Positions 8,000 through 15,948 of a DNA stretch of 33,448 bases are shown here, piece by piece. The stretch comes from an uncultured Erysipelotrichaceae bacterium (lineage in GTDB: Bacteria; Bacillota_I; Bacilli_A; Erysipelotrichales; Coprobacillaceae). The stretch covers positions 1 through 33,448 of the forward strand of contig CAMTOK010000012.1 in assembly GCA_947074115.1 (NCBI GenBank). Reading direction: 5' to 3'. The position numbers were made by a program, and so were the translations under genes. Numbering within the stretch: the first letter of the stretch is position 1; each line of letters begins with the position of its first letter. The notes under the pieces were generated by a model that worked only from the letters and a program-made list of their open reading frames with translations, made no database searches and was not told the origin of the DNA.

Positions 8000-10814
8000 T
8001 AATATAACAATAAAAGGAGCAAGGGTAAATAACCTTAAGAATATAGATATAGACATCCCAAGAGATCAACTTGTCATTATGACAGGATTATCAGGAAGTG
8101 GGAAAACATCACTCGCTTTTGATACAATTTATGCTGAAGGTCAAAGACGTTATGTAGAATCTTTGAGCGCATATGCTAGACAGTTTTTAGGTGGAGTGGA
8201 AAAACCTGATGTAGACAGTATTGAAGGTCTTTCACCAGCAATTGCGATTGATCAAAAGACAACATCAAACAATCCAAGATCTACTGTAGGAACAGTGACG
8301 GAAATTTTTGACTTTTTAAGACTGTTATATGCTCGCGTTGGACATGCATATTGCCCTACGCATAATGTCAAAATCGATTCACAAACAATCAAACAAATGG
8401 TTGATACGATTGACTTATATGAAGATGGTACAAAGTTACAAGTTCTTGCAAGAGTTTGTAAGAGCCAAAAAGGAACACATAAAGATTTATTAGAAGAATT
8501 AATGAAAGATGGTTTTGTCAGAGTTAAAGTGGATGGTGAAATGCATCTTTTAGAAGATGAAATTCAATTAGATAAAAATAAGAAGCATACAATTGATATT
8601 ATTGTTGACCGTATAATAAAAAAAGAAGGATATCGTACACGACTCGCTGATTCACTAGAAGTTGCTCTTAAACATACTGGTGGCGAAGCAATCGTAGAGA
8701 ATCTTAATGATCAAAGTGAAAAACTCTTTTCTCAACACTTAGCATGTCCACATTGTGGATTTAGTGTCCCTAAGTTAGAACCAAGATTGTTCTCATTTAA
8801 TAATCCACTAGGTGCTTGTCCTGATTGTAAAGGGTTAGGTGTTAAAAATGAAGTGGATATTGATTTGTTAATCCCAGATAAAAACTTAAGTATCAATCAA
8901 GGTGGTATTCGTTATTTTAAAACTTCTGTTGGGACTGATCGTATTGAATGGCAAAGATTCTTAATTTTATGTGAGAATTATGATATAGATTTAGATAAAC
9001 CATTAAAAGACTTTACGAAAAAAGAAATGGGCGTGATTCTTTATGGTTCAGATCGACCAATTCGTTTCACGATAGAGTCAAGTTCAGGGAACGTCAATCA
9101 TCAAACAAAATTTATAGAAGGTATTAAAACATTAATCGAAAGACGTTTTACCGAAACATCATCAGCATGGTCTAAAGAATGGTATGCGTCATTTATGGCG
9201 GAACACACATGTCCATCATGCGATGGGAGACGTTTAAATCAAGAAGTTTTAAGTGTATTGGTTGCAGGAATCAATATTAGTGAATTTACAGAAATGTCTA
9301 TTGAAAAGGCACTGTATTTTGTTGATCATATTGAATTATCAGAAATGGAAAAACAAATCGCAAATCTGATTTTAAAAGAAATACATGATCGTTTAACATT
9401 TTTAAATGATGTTGGGTTAGGATATCTAACGATGTCAAGACGTGCTGGAGGTTTATCGGGGGGAGAAGCGCAACGTATTCGCCTTGCGACACAAATCGGT
9501 TCACGTTTAACAGGTGTTTTATATGTCCTTGATGAACCATCAATTGGGCTACATCAGAGAGATAATGAAAAATTAATACAAACGTTATGCAATATGAGAG
9601 ATTTAGGAAATAGTGTATTGGTTGTTGAACATGATGAAGATACAATGCGCGCATCAGATTACATTATTGATATTGGACCTGGCGCAGGTGTTCATGGTGG
9701 AGAAGTTGTCGCTGCAGGGACGCCAGAAGAAGTGATGAACAATCCAAATTCTATTACGGGGCGTTATCTCAGTGGAGAACTTAAAATTCCAGTACCTAAG
9801 AAAAGAAGAAAAGGGAATGGAACGTTTATAGAAGTAAAGGGTGCAAAAGAAAATAACTTAAAGAACCTAAATGTTAAATTTCCTCTTGGAACAATGATCT
9901 GTGTCACAGGAGTATCAGGAAGTGGAAAATCGACATTAGTCAATGAAGTCTTATCTAAAGCGTTACGTGCACACGTTTATCACTCTAAAGATAAACCAGG
10001 TGCTCATAAAGAAATTATAGGTATGGACAATATTGATAAAGTGATTGAGGTATCACAAGATCCTATTGGGAGAACACCACGTTCTAATCCTGTCACATAT
10101 ACAGGTGTATTTGATGACATTCGTGATCTATTTGCGAAAACTTCAGAAGCAAAATTAAGAGGATATGACAAAGGGCGTTTTTCTTTCAATGTCAAGGGTG
10201 GACGTTGTGAGGCATGCCAAGGAGATGGAGTTAAAAGAATCAGTATGCATTTCTTACCAGATGTTTATGTTCCATGTGAAGAATGTAATGGACATAGATA
10301 TAATGAAGAAACATTACAAGTCACATATAAAGACAAATCAATCTTTGATGTATTAGAAATGACTGTAGAAGATTCAATATCTTTCTTTGATAATTTACCT
10401 AAGATCAAACAAAAGTTACAAACGATTGATGATGTTGGATTGGGTTATGTGAAACTTGGACAAAGTGCAACCACTTTATCGGGAGGAGAAGCACAACGTG
10501 TCAAATTAGCAAGTGAACTTCAAAAGCGAGCTACAGGAAAAACAATTTATATATTAGATGAACCGACAACAGGTTTACATAGTCATGATGTCGCTAAATT
10601 GATTGATGTTTTAAATCGTATAGTTGAACAAGGTGACACAGTGATTGTCATTGAACATAACTTAGATGTCATTAAGGTTTCAGATCATATCATCGATTTG
10701 GGATTGGAAGGTGGAGACAATGGTGGTACAATAGTTGTATCAGGGACTCCAGAAAAAGTCGCTAAGAATCAAGAAAGTCATACAGGACGTTTCTTAAGAG
10801 AAGTCCTTAAATAG
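7989..10814 (+). CDS. uvrA: Excinuclease ABC subunit A
   Basis: UvrA is the damage-recognition ATPase of nucleotide excision repair. The 941-residue protein contains both ABC modules: Walker A GLSGSGKTS near the N terminus and GVSGSGKST around residue 640, signatures GGLSGGEAQRIRLA and TTLSGGEAQRVKLA, and Walker B YVLDEPSIGL and YILDEPTTGL. Zinc modules are visible as CPHCGF with CPDCKG, and CEACQGDG with CEECNG. Only the ATG at 7989 is possible, since an in-frame TGA lies 12 bases upstream. Its AAGGAG is 14 bases away, an unusually long gap, which suggests that initiation relies on coupling to the overlapping cca gene. Confidence 0.98.
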   Translation: MRHDNITIKGARVNNLKNIDIDIPRDQLVIMTGLSGSGKTSLAFDTIYAEGQRRYVESLSAYARQFLGGVEKPDVDSIEGLSPAIAIDQKTTSNNPRSTVGTVTEIFDFLRLLYARVGHAYCPTHNVKIDSQTIKQMVDTIDLYEDGTKLQVLARVCKSQKGTHKDLLEELMKDGFVRVKVDGEMHLLEDEIQLDKNKKHTIDIIVDRIIKKEGYRTRLADSLEVALKHTGGEAIVENLNDQSEKLFSQHLACPHCGFSVPKLEPRLFSFNNPLGACPDCKGLGVKNEVDIDLLIPDKNLSINQGGIRYFKTSVGTDRIEWQRFLILCENYDIDLDKPLKDFTKKEMGVILYGSDRPIRFTIESSSGNVNHQTKFIEGIKTLIERRFTETSSAWSKEWYASFMAEHTCPSCDGRRLNQEVLSVLVAGINISEFTEMSIEKALYFVDHIELSEMEKQIANLILKEIHDRLTFLNDVGLGYLTMSRRAGGLSGGEAQRIRLATQIGSRLTGVLYVLDEPSIGLHQRDNEKLIQTLCNMRDLGNSVLVVEHDEDTMRASDYIIDIGPGAGVHGGEVVAAGTPEEVMNNPNSITGRYLSGELKIPVPKKRRKGNGTFIEVKGAKENNLKNLNVKFPLGTMICVTGVSGSGKSTLVNEVLSKALRAHVYHSKDKPGAHKEIIGMDNIDKVIEVSQDPIGRTPRSNPVTYTGVFDDIRDLFAKTSEAKLRGYDKGRFSFNVKGGRCEACQGDGVKRISMHFLPDVYVPCEECNGHRYNEETLQVTYKDKSIFDVLEMTVEDSISFFDNLPKIKQKLQTIDDVGLGYVKLGQSATTLSGGEAQRVKLASELQKRATGKTIYILDEPTTGLHSHDVAKLIDVLNRIVEQGDTVIVIEHNLDVIKVSDHIIDLGLEGGDNGGTIVVSGTPEKVAKNQESHTGRFLREVLK

Positions 10815-10822
10815 GAGGAATT

Positions 10823-11755
10823 ATGAGCAAATCCGTGAAAGTCAAAGAGATTGTCAAACCACCATTATTTAAACAAGTGACGGGTGATCAATCATCTTTA
10901 GAAAGAGAAATAAGTATTGCAGAAATAAACAGACCAGGTTTTGAACTTGCTGGTTTCTTTAAACATACTGATTTTAGGAGAATTATGTTGTTTGGAGAAA
11001 AAGAAATGGCCTTTGTAAGAGAAATGAGCAAAGACCATTTAGAAGAACGTTTTGAAAAATTAACAAGTTTAGATACACCATGTATCATTATTGCAAGAGG
11101 ATACCCTTGCCCAGAATTATTAAAAGAAATCGCAAGTCAAAAGAACTTCCCAATCTTTGAAATAGATCAAGAAACAGGACGTGTACAAATAGATTTAATC
11201 AGTGCATTAGATGAAGCGTTAGCGCCAGAAACATTGATCCATGGTGTTTTCTTAAATATTTATGGAAAAGGTGTTGTCATTAGAGGAGATAGCGGTATTG
11301 GTAAATCTGAAATTGCATTAGAGTTGATCAAAAAAGGACATCTTCTGATCGCGGATGATGCAATTGAACTTTATCATATAGGGAAACGTATCGTTGGAAA
11401 AGCACCAGAAGTTTTAAAGAACTTATTAGAAATAAGAGGAATTGGTGTTATTGATGCATCAAAAATGTTTGGTGTTGCCTCTGTTCTACCGAAAAATAAT
11501 GTGGATTTAATTATTCAATTAGAAAGATGGTTACCATCAAGAGAATATACACGTTTAGGAATTGAAGAAGATGATGTTGTTGAAGATATTTTAACAGTAC
11601 AAATTCCTAAAATCGTTGTACCAGTAACAGGTGGAAGAAGTATGTCTGCTATTATTGAAGCAGCAGTTATGAATATGCAATTAAAAGACAGTGGATTTGA
11701 TTCAAGTAAAGAATTCGTTAATAGAATTCTGGAAAACATAAAGAGTAAATCATGA
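10823..11755 (+). CDS. hprK: HPr kinase/phosphorylase
   Basis: This bifunctional enzyme phosphorylates or dephosphorylates Ser46 of HPr in response to glycolytic metabolites, and so sets CcpA-dependent catabolite repression. The 310-residue length is typical. The P-loop GDSGIGKSE and the family signature LEIRGIGVIDASKMFG are present. TAGGAGG ends 5 bases before the ATG and only 8 bases separate it from uvrA. It overlaps lgt by ATGA, the usual hprK-lgt pairing in Firmicutes. Confidence 0.97.
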   Translation: MSKSVKVKEIVKPPLFKQVTGDQSSLEREISIAEINRPGFELAGFFKHTDFRRIMLFGEKEMAFVREMSKDHLEERFEKLTSLDTPCIIIARGYPCPELLKEIASQKNFPIFEIDQETGRVQIDLISALDEALAPETLIHGVFLNIYGKGVVIRGDSGIGKSEIALELIKKGHLLIADDAIELYHIGKRIVGKAPEVLKNLLEIRGIGVIDASKMFGVASVLPKNNVDLIIQLERWLPSREYTRLGIEEDDVVEDILTVQIPKIVVPVTGGRSMSAIIEAAVMNMQLKDSGFDSSKEFVNRILENIKSKS

Positions 11756-12561
11756 GTTTATTTCCTAGTTTTGATACCTTTGTTAAAATAGGACCGTTAT
11801 CTATTCAATGGTATGCGGTACTTATTTTAACAGGGGCATTTATTGCATATCTACTTGGTACACATAGATTTAAGAAGTTAGGATATTCCACTGAGATCTT
11901 TTCTGATTATTTCTTCTTACTCATGTTTATAGGGATTGCTGGAGGAAGAATCTGGTATGTCATCTTTACATTTAGTGAGTATTACATTATGAATCCAATT
12001 GAAATCTTTGCGGTTTGGCACGGTGGTCTTGCGATTCAAGGTGCAGTTATTGCAGGTTTAATATTTAGTTATTATTTCTTTAAGAAACATGATATTCCAT
12101 TTTTAGTTGCTGGTGACGCGATAATGCCAGGTGTATTGGTTGCACAAGCATTGGGAAGATGGGGGAATTTCTTTAATCATGAAGCTTATGGAAGTGTCGT
12201 TTCATTAGAATTTTTACAGGGATTACATCTTCCTCAATTTATTATTGATAATATGTATATTAAAGGAGCGTATCATCATCCAACATTTCTTTATGAATCA
12301 ATAGGTAATTTAATCGCTTTCTTTATTATTATTCTTGTCATCAAACGATTCCAAAAATATACTGGAACTCAATTCTTTAGTTATTTTATCCTTTATGGAC
12401 TTGTAAGAATACCAATTGAAGGGTTAAGAACGGACAGTTTAATGTTAGGACCAATTCGTATGGCACAGTTAACATCTCTTGTGTTTATTCTATTTGGTAT
12501 TATTGGGATTTGGTATATTTATAAACAAAACAAAGAAGTTCATGATAATGACATAAGTTAA
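11752..12561 (+). CDS. lgt: Prolipoprotein diacylglyceryl transferase
   Basis: Lgt transfers diacylglycerol from phosphatidylglycerol to the lipobox cysteine of prelipoproteins in the membrane. The 269-residue protein has seven or so hydrophobic segments. The essential HGGLAIQG segment and the Lgt signature GRWGNFFNHEAYG are visible. It overlaps hprK by 4 bases. Candidate substrates in this window are the lipoproteins at 15073, 26619 and 30456. Confidence 0.97.
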   Translation: MSLFPSFDTFVKIGPLSIQWYAVLILTGAFIAYLLGTHRFKKLGYSTEIFSDYFFLLMFIGIAGGRIWYVIFTFSEYYIMNPIEIFAVWHGGLAIQGAVIAGLIFSYYFFKKHDIPFLVAGDAIMPGVLVAQALGRWGNFFNHEAYGSVVSLEFLQGLHLPQFIIDNMYIKGAYHHPTFLYESIGNLIAFFIIILVIKRFQKYTGTQFFSYFILYGLVRIPIEGLRTDSLMLGPIRMAQLTSLVFILFGIIGIWYIYKQNKEVHDNDIS

Positions 12562-12588
12562 CTCTATACTAAATGTGAGGTGAAGCTC

Positions 12589-13641
12589 ATGTACAATGAT
12601 GCAAAAAAAATTATTCAACAGTATCACGATAAACAAGAAATCTATCGATCGTTAAAAGACGATATCGAGGATATTTGTTCAAGAATTATATCAACACATC
12701 GATTTCGTATTTCGAATATGTCTATTCGTATAAAAACAGAAGAGGCATTATTGAAAAAAATCACATATAAAAATAAATATCAGGATATAGACGAAATTAC
12801 AGACGTTGTTGCTTGTCGTATTATTACATTGTTTGAAGACGATGTAGATGAAATCTTCAAATGCATTCAAGATACATTTGAAGTTGTTGAAGTCAATGAC
12901 AAAAGAAAAAAGAACTACGAAGATCGTATAGATTTTGGTTACAATTCTCTACATATCTTAGTTAAGTTCAATGAAGAAAGATGTCAGTTAATTGAGTATG
13001 CAGATTATAAAAACATAGTCTTTGAACTTCAAATTAGAACAACATTACAACATTCATGGGCAGAGATTGAACATGGATTAGGGTACAAATCACAATATGA
13101 AATCCCAAAAGAAATTAGAAGACGATTAACACGTCTTGCGGCTTCTTTAGAATTATTAGATGAAGAATTTGTGAGTATCGCTAAAGATGTTGAAGAATAT
13201 AATAAGGGTATTGTTCATATAGAAAAAATCTTAAAAACAGATATCAATGTTAACTCATTGGTTCAATATGTGAATACATCACCTAAAATAAATAATTTAT
13301 TAGAATCTTTGCATAGTCAATATCAGTTTAGATTTGAAAGAGATTCTGAATTAATTTCACAATCTCGCTTAATTCAAAGGTTTCATTATATGGGGTATAC
13401 TTATATTAATGAATTAGATGATTTTGTTGAAGATCATAAAAAAGAGATAGAGTGGATTTGTCGCGAAAGAGTTGAAAATTTAAAAGAGAAACATGTTCTT
13501 AACATTTATCATATTTTAAATTGGATTTCTCTTGTTATTTTAGCGAAAGTTGGATCAAGTGATCCTGAAGACATTTTCTCAAGAGATGTTATTGATAAAA
13601 TCCATGATTGGACATCTAGTGCCAATGAAACAGTCTCGTAA
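12589..13641 (+). CDS. RelA/SpoT-domain (p)ppGpp synthetase with C-terminal extension
   Basis: The 350-residue protein carries a RelA/SpoT synthetase domain (about 40-185) and no HD hydrolase. Residues that bind ATP or GDP or act in catalysis are kept: Arg47 and Lys49 (SIRIKTEEALLKK), Asp72 and Arg77 (TDVVACRI), Tyr118-x-Ser120-Leu-His122, Glu146 with QIRT, and His155/Glu159 (HSWAEIEHGLGY). Ordinary RelP/RelQ small alarmone synthetases are about 210-260 residues, so about 100 extra, mostly helical residues follow the core. GAGGTGA lies 6 bases before the ATG at 12589; a GTG at 12580 overlaps that site and is less likely. It is the last gene of the ctpA operon. It could be a housekeeping alarmone synthetase or a toxSAS-type enzyme; the operon context favours the former (inference). 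Confidence 0.85.
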   Translation: MYNDAKKIIQQYHDKQEIYRSLKDDIEDICSRIISTHRFRISNMSIRIKTEEALLKKITYKNKYQDIDEITDVVACRIITLFEDDVDEIFKCIQDTFEVVEVNDKRKKNYEDRIDFGYNSLHILVKFNEERCQLIEYADYKNIVFELQIRTTLQHSWAEIEHGLGYKSQYEIPKEIRRRLTRLAASLELLDEEFVSIAKDVEEYNKGIVHIEKILKTDINVNSLVQYVNTSPKINNLLESLHSQYQFRFERDSELISQSRLIQRFHYMGYTYINELDDFVEDHKKEIEWICRERVENLKEKHVLNIYHILNWISLVILAKVGSSDPEDIFSRDVIDKIHDWTSSANETVS

Positions 13642-13667
13642 GATAATCGAAAGATTATCTTTTTTTA
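13641..13667 (+). terminator. Terminator of the ctpA-rel operon
   Basis: Perfect 8-bp stem AGATAATC/GATTATCT with a GAAA loop and seven T. It begins at the last base of the rel stop codon. Confidence 0.93.
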
Positions 13668-13674
13668 TTTTGAA

Positions 13675-13703
13675 TTGACATAATACAATAAACATTATAT
13701 TAT
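13675..13703 (+). promoter_or_regulatory. Sigma-A promoter of the AraC-type gene
   Basis: Perfect TTGACA (13675-13680), 17-bp spacer, TATTAT (13698-13703). Transcription would start near 13710, inside the palindrome at 13705-13722. Confidence 0.85.
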
Positions 13704-13704
13704 T

Positions 13705-13722
13705 AGTTAGTCTGTGCTAACT
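13705..13722. promoter_or_regulatory. Palindromic operator candidate, AraC-type gene
   Basis: AGTTAG-N6-CTAACT, a perfect 6-bp inverted repeat over the likely transcription start. The same core (GTTAG, then GCTAACTT) recurs at 14168-14185 before the haem operon. Confidence 0.55.
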
Positions 13723-13734
13723 TACGGAGGGTTT

Positions 13735-14070
13735 ATGTATTTAAGAAAGAATCAATTAAATAAATTGGAGAAGGTTAAGGATGAACTGATATGTGATTTT
13801 TTAACTAGAAGAACAATTAAAGAATTATCAATAAAACATGGTATAGCTGAAACAACACTAAAAATGCAATTTAAAAGTGTTTATGGATTATCAATCTATG
13901 AATATTTAAAGACACATAAAATGACTGTTGCGAGTGAACTCTTACTGTCTAGTGAAATGAGTATACTTGAGATTTCAATGCATTTAGGATATAACAATCC
14001 AAGTAAGTTCTCTTCAGCATTTAAGAGTATTTATGGTGTAACACCAAAAGCATTTCGATCAGTTGTCTAA
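13735..14070 (+). CDS. Minimal AraC-family transcriptional regulator
   Basis: Only 111 residues, of which about 80 form the AraC DNA-binding domain with two helix-turn-helix motifs: TIKELSIKHGIAETTLKMQF and SILEISMHLGYNNPSKFSSAF, ending YGVTPKAFRSV. There is no effector-binding or dimerisation domain, although most AraC proteins are about 250-300 residues. The start at 13735 follows GGAGG by 4 bases. The gene stands directly upstream of, and in line with, the haem-uptake operon, and near-identical palindromes precede both, so it probably activates that operon. AraC-type activators of iron or haem systems are known (for example PchR, YbtA, Btr). How a sensor-less version gets its signal is not visible here. 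Confidence 0.85.
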   Translation: MYLRKNQLNKLEKVKDELICDFLTRRTIKELSIKHGIAETTLKMQFKSVYGLSIYEYLKTHKMTVASELLLSSEMSILEISMHLGYNNPSKFSSAFKSIYGVTPKAFRSVV

Positions 14071-14097
14071 ATGGAGTGTTTTTTGAACAAATGGAGT
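14069..14097. promoter_or_regulatory. Direct-repeat operator candidate for the AraC-type protein
   Basis: AAATGGAGT occurs at 14069-14077 and again at 14089-14097, 20 bp start to start, about two helical turns. AraC-family monomers typically bind such tandem half-sites on one face of the helix. An overlapping inverted repeat AACAAATG (14086-14093)/CATTTGTT (14106-14113) is also present. Confidence 0.5.
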
Positions 14098-14119
14098 AGA
14101 AAACACATTTGTTATTCTG

Positions 14120-14164
14120 TATACTATCTACGAATAAAGCCTGAGGGCTTATCTATTTTATACA
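14120..14164 (+). promoter_or_regulatory. Haem-operon promoter region
   Basis: Two -10-like hexamers, TATACT (14120-14125) and TATACA (14159-14164), both lack a good -35, as expected of an activator-dependent promoter. For TATACT, the downstream AAATGGAGT repeat ends at the expected -35. For TATACA, the palindrome at 14168 falls on the start site exactly as at the AraC promoter. A small hairpin (AAGCC-TGAG-GGCTT, 14137-14150) lies between them. Confidence 0.4.
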
Positions 14165-14167
14165 TAG

Positions 14168-14183
14168 GTTAGCGATTGCTAAC
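14168..14183. promoter_or_regulatory. Palindromic operator candidate, haem operon
   Basis: GTTAGC-GATT-GCTAAC, perfect 6-bp arms, ending 3 bases before the AAGGAG of the Shp-like gene. The left flank TAGGTTAGC matches nine positions of the DtxR/IdeR half-site WAGGTTAGS, and the right flank GCTAACTTTA matches nine of ten. The spacing between halves is 5 bp longer than in the classical site. Confidence 0.6.
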
Positions 14184-14201
14184 TTTAAGGAGTTAGGGAA
14201 A

Positions 14202-15086
14202 GTGAAAAAAATATTATTAGTTATATTTATGTTGTTTGTATCGATACAAACAACACAAGCATTTGATTTTTCGAGTGTTAAAGAAGGTGAATACAAGTTA
14301 AGCGCATCTTTATCATGTTATGTTCACGCGATGGGTGGTATTGAATTTGGAGCCAATTTGTTAGAAAGTGCTCATCTTAAAGTAGCGGGTAACGGTGACA
14401 AATCGATTGTTCTTAATCTTGGGAAAAGTTCGGTTACAATCTATAACATTGAATGTGATGTTTTTGTAGATGCTTCGCCAAATACACAAGGGACGACAAA
14501 TCCATCCGCAGGAACAATTGGTCTGTATCAAAATGGAAGTCTTATAACAAGTGGGATTCGTTATACACTGAGTTCAGATACAGCATTAAACGCTGCTGGA
14601 GAAAGTGTTAAGTATGTTAAACAAATCGTTATACCTATATCAAGTCAATCTAACACTTATGATTTGACTTTGTATATCAACTCAAATGTTATGGGTGTTC
14701 AATTTGGCGCAATAGACAATGATTATAAAGGAACGCTCACGATAGATTGGTCAAAAATATCCGCACTGAATTCAACAACGCAAAGTGGAATGATTTCAAC
14801 GCAACAAAACACGTCAAATCAATCAACGGATCAATCGGTTGAAGATTTAAATGAGGAAGCGGATGTTCAAGAAGAAAGTGGTTTGATAGAGAGGGATGAA
14901 AATGATGGGTTAAATGTTTATTTTGCAGACAGTGCTGATGAAGATCAGCAAATGACTGTTTATATTAATCAAAATACATTACTCATTATGACAGTGATCT
15001 CCGGGTTATTTATTTTTATTGGGGTCCTATGTTTATTAGTTCCAATGGTTATAAACAGAAAGGAAACTAAGAATGAAAAAGATTAA
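14202..15086 (+). CDS. Membrane-anchored Shp/NEAT-like haem-binding protein
   Basis: The 294-residue protein has a signal peptide (cleavage probably after TTQA, residue 20), a beta-rich domain (about 27-187), an acidic linker (about 190-250), a C-terminal membrane segment (about 259-284) and a basic tail. This is the architecture of streptococcal Shp, whose NEAT-like domain holds haem with two methionines. Met44 (CYVHAMGGIEFG) and Met164 (NVMGVQFG) are conserved in the paralogue at 18246 and are good ligand candidates; His42 is not conserved. The domain ends in LTIDWSKI, also shared. It is followed by a haem-type lipoprotein and ABC importer, as shp is followed by htsABC. It starts with GTG, 9 bases after AAGGAG. 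Function is inferred from architecture and context. Confidence 0.75.
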   Translation: MKKILLVIFMLFVSIQTTQAFDFSSVKEGEYKLSASLSCYVHAMGGIEFGANLLESAHLKVAGNGDKSIVLNLGKSSVTIYNIECDVFVDASPNTQGTTNPSAGTIGLYQNGSLITSGIRYTLSSDTALNAAGESVKYVKQIVIPISSQSNTYDLTLYINSNVMGVQFGAIDNDYKGTLTIDWSKISALNSTTQSGMISTQQNTSNQSTDQSVEDLNEEADVQEESGLIERDENDGLNVYFADSADEDQQMTVYINQNTLLIMTVISGLFIFIGVLCLLVPMVINRKETKNEKD

Positions 15087-15948
15087 ATTAATTATGGTAT
15101 TGTGCATAAGTGTTCTCACACTATCAGGGTGTGGATTAAAAAATAAAGTAGACATACCAGAAGATCAAAATATAAAAATAGTCGCAACATCACCTGTATT
15201 GTGCGATATCCTTAATGCATTAGGATATATGAATGTTGTTGGTGTTCCAGAAACAAGTGAAGAATTACCCGTTGCATATAGAAATGTCCAAAGTGTGGGA
15301 TCACCTATGAGTCCAGATTTAGAAATAATTAAAAGTTTAAATCCTGATTTGGTACTATCACCACAATCATTAGAAGACAGTTTAAGTCAGCAATATTTAA
15401 AAGCAGGTATCAATTCAGCTTTTCTTGATTTGAGTACAGTGGAAGGTATGTATAAGGGGATTGTGTCATTAGGTAATTTATTAGATTGTCAAGATGCTGC
15501 AAAGATATTAAATGATGATTATAAACTCTATATGGAAAATTTAAAACAAAAACAAATAGATGAAAAAGTTCTCTTGATAATGGCATTCCCAGATGGATTC
15601 TATTTGGGTGGAACAAGTCATTCATATGTAGGGCATTTGGTTGAAATGGCAGGATATACAAATGTGTATGGTACAAATACTGTTACAGATAGTACTGGGT
15701 TTGTGAGTTTAAATCCTGAGGATATGTTAAAACAGAATCCTGACAAGATATTGGTCTTCGCTCATTATAATGAAGACGCAGCATTTGATTATATGAAAAA
15801 TGAAATATCTACACAAAAGTCATGGAGTTTCTTTAACGCTGTAAAGAATGATGAGGTTTATTACTTACCTTCATCACATTTTGGAATGAGTTGTACACTT
15901 GACTGGGATCAAAGCTTAGTGTACTTGATGGAGTTATTAAATCAATGA
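15073..15948 (+). CDS. isdE: Haem ABC transporter substrate-binding lipoprotein (IsdE/HtsA type)
   Basis: The 291-residue lipoprotein has a lipobox LSGC (Cys20) and the bilobal helical-backbone fold of iron/haem binding proteins. Its haem-ligand context is clear: Met79 in VGSPMSPDLEIIKSLNPDLV and His231 in VFAHYNEDAAFDYM, which correspond to the Met/His pair of HtsA (Met79, His229) and IsdE (Met78, His229). It would take haem from the Shp-like partner and deliver it to the permease. It overlaps the Shp-like gene by 14 bases and the permease gene by 4, so the complex is translated as a unit. Confidence 0.85.
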   Translation: MKKIKLIMVLCISVLTLSGCGLKNKVDIPEDQNIKIVATSPVLCDILNALGYMNVVGVPETSEELPVAYRNVQSVGSPMSPDLEIIKSLNPDLVLSPQSLEDSLSQQYLKAGINSAFLDLSTVEGMYKGIVSLGNLLDCQDAAKILNDDYKLYMENLKQKQIDEKVLLIMAFPDGFYLGGTSHSYVGHLVEMAGYTNVYGTNTVTDSTGFVSLNPEDMLKQNPDKILVFAHYNEDAAFDYMKNEISTQKSWSFFNAVKNDEVYYLPSSHFGMSCTLDWDQSLVYLMELLNQ

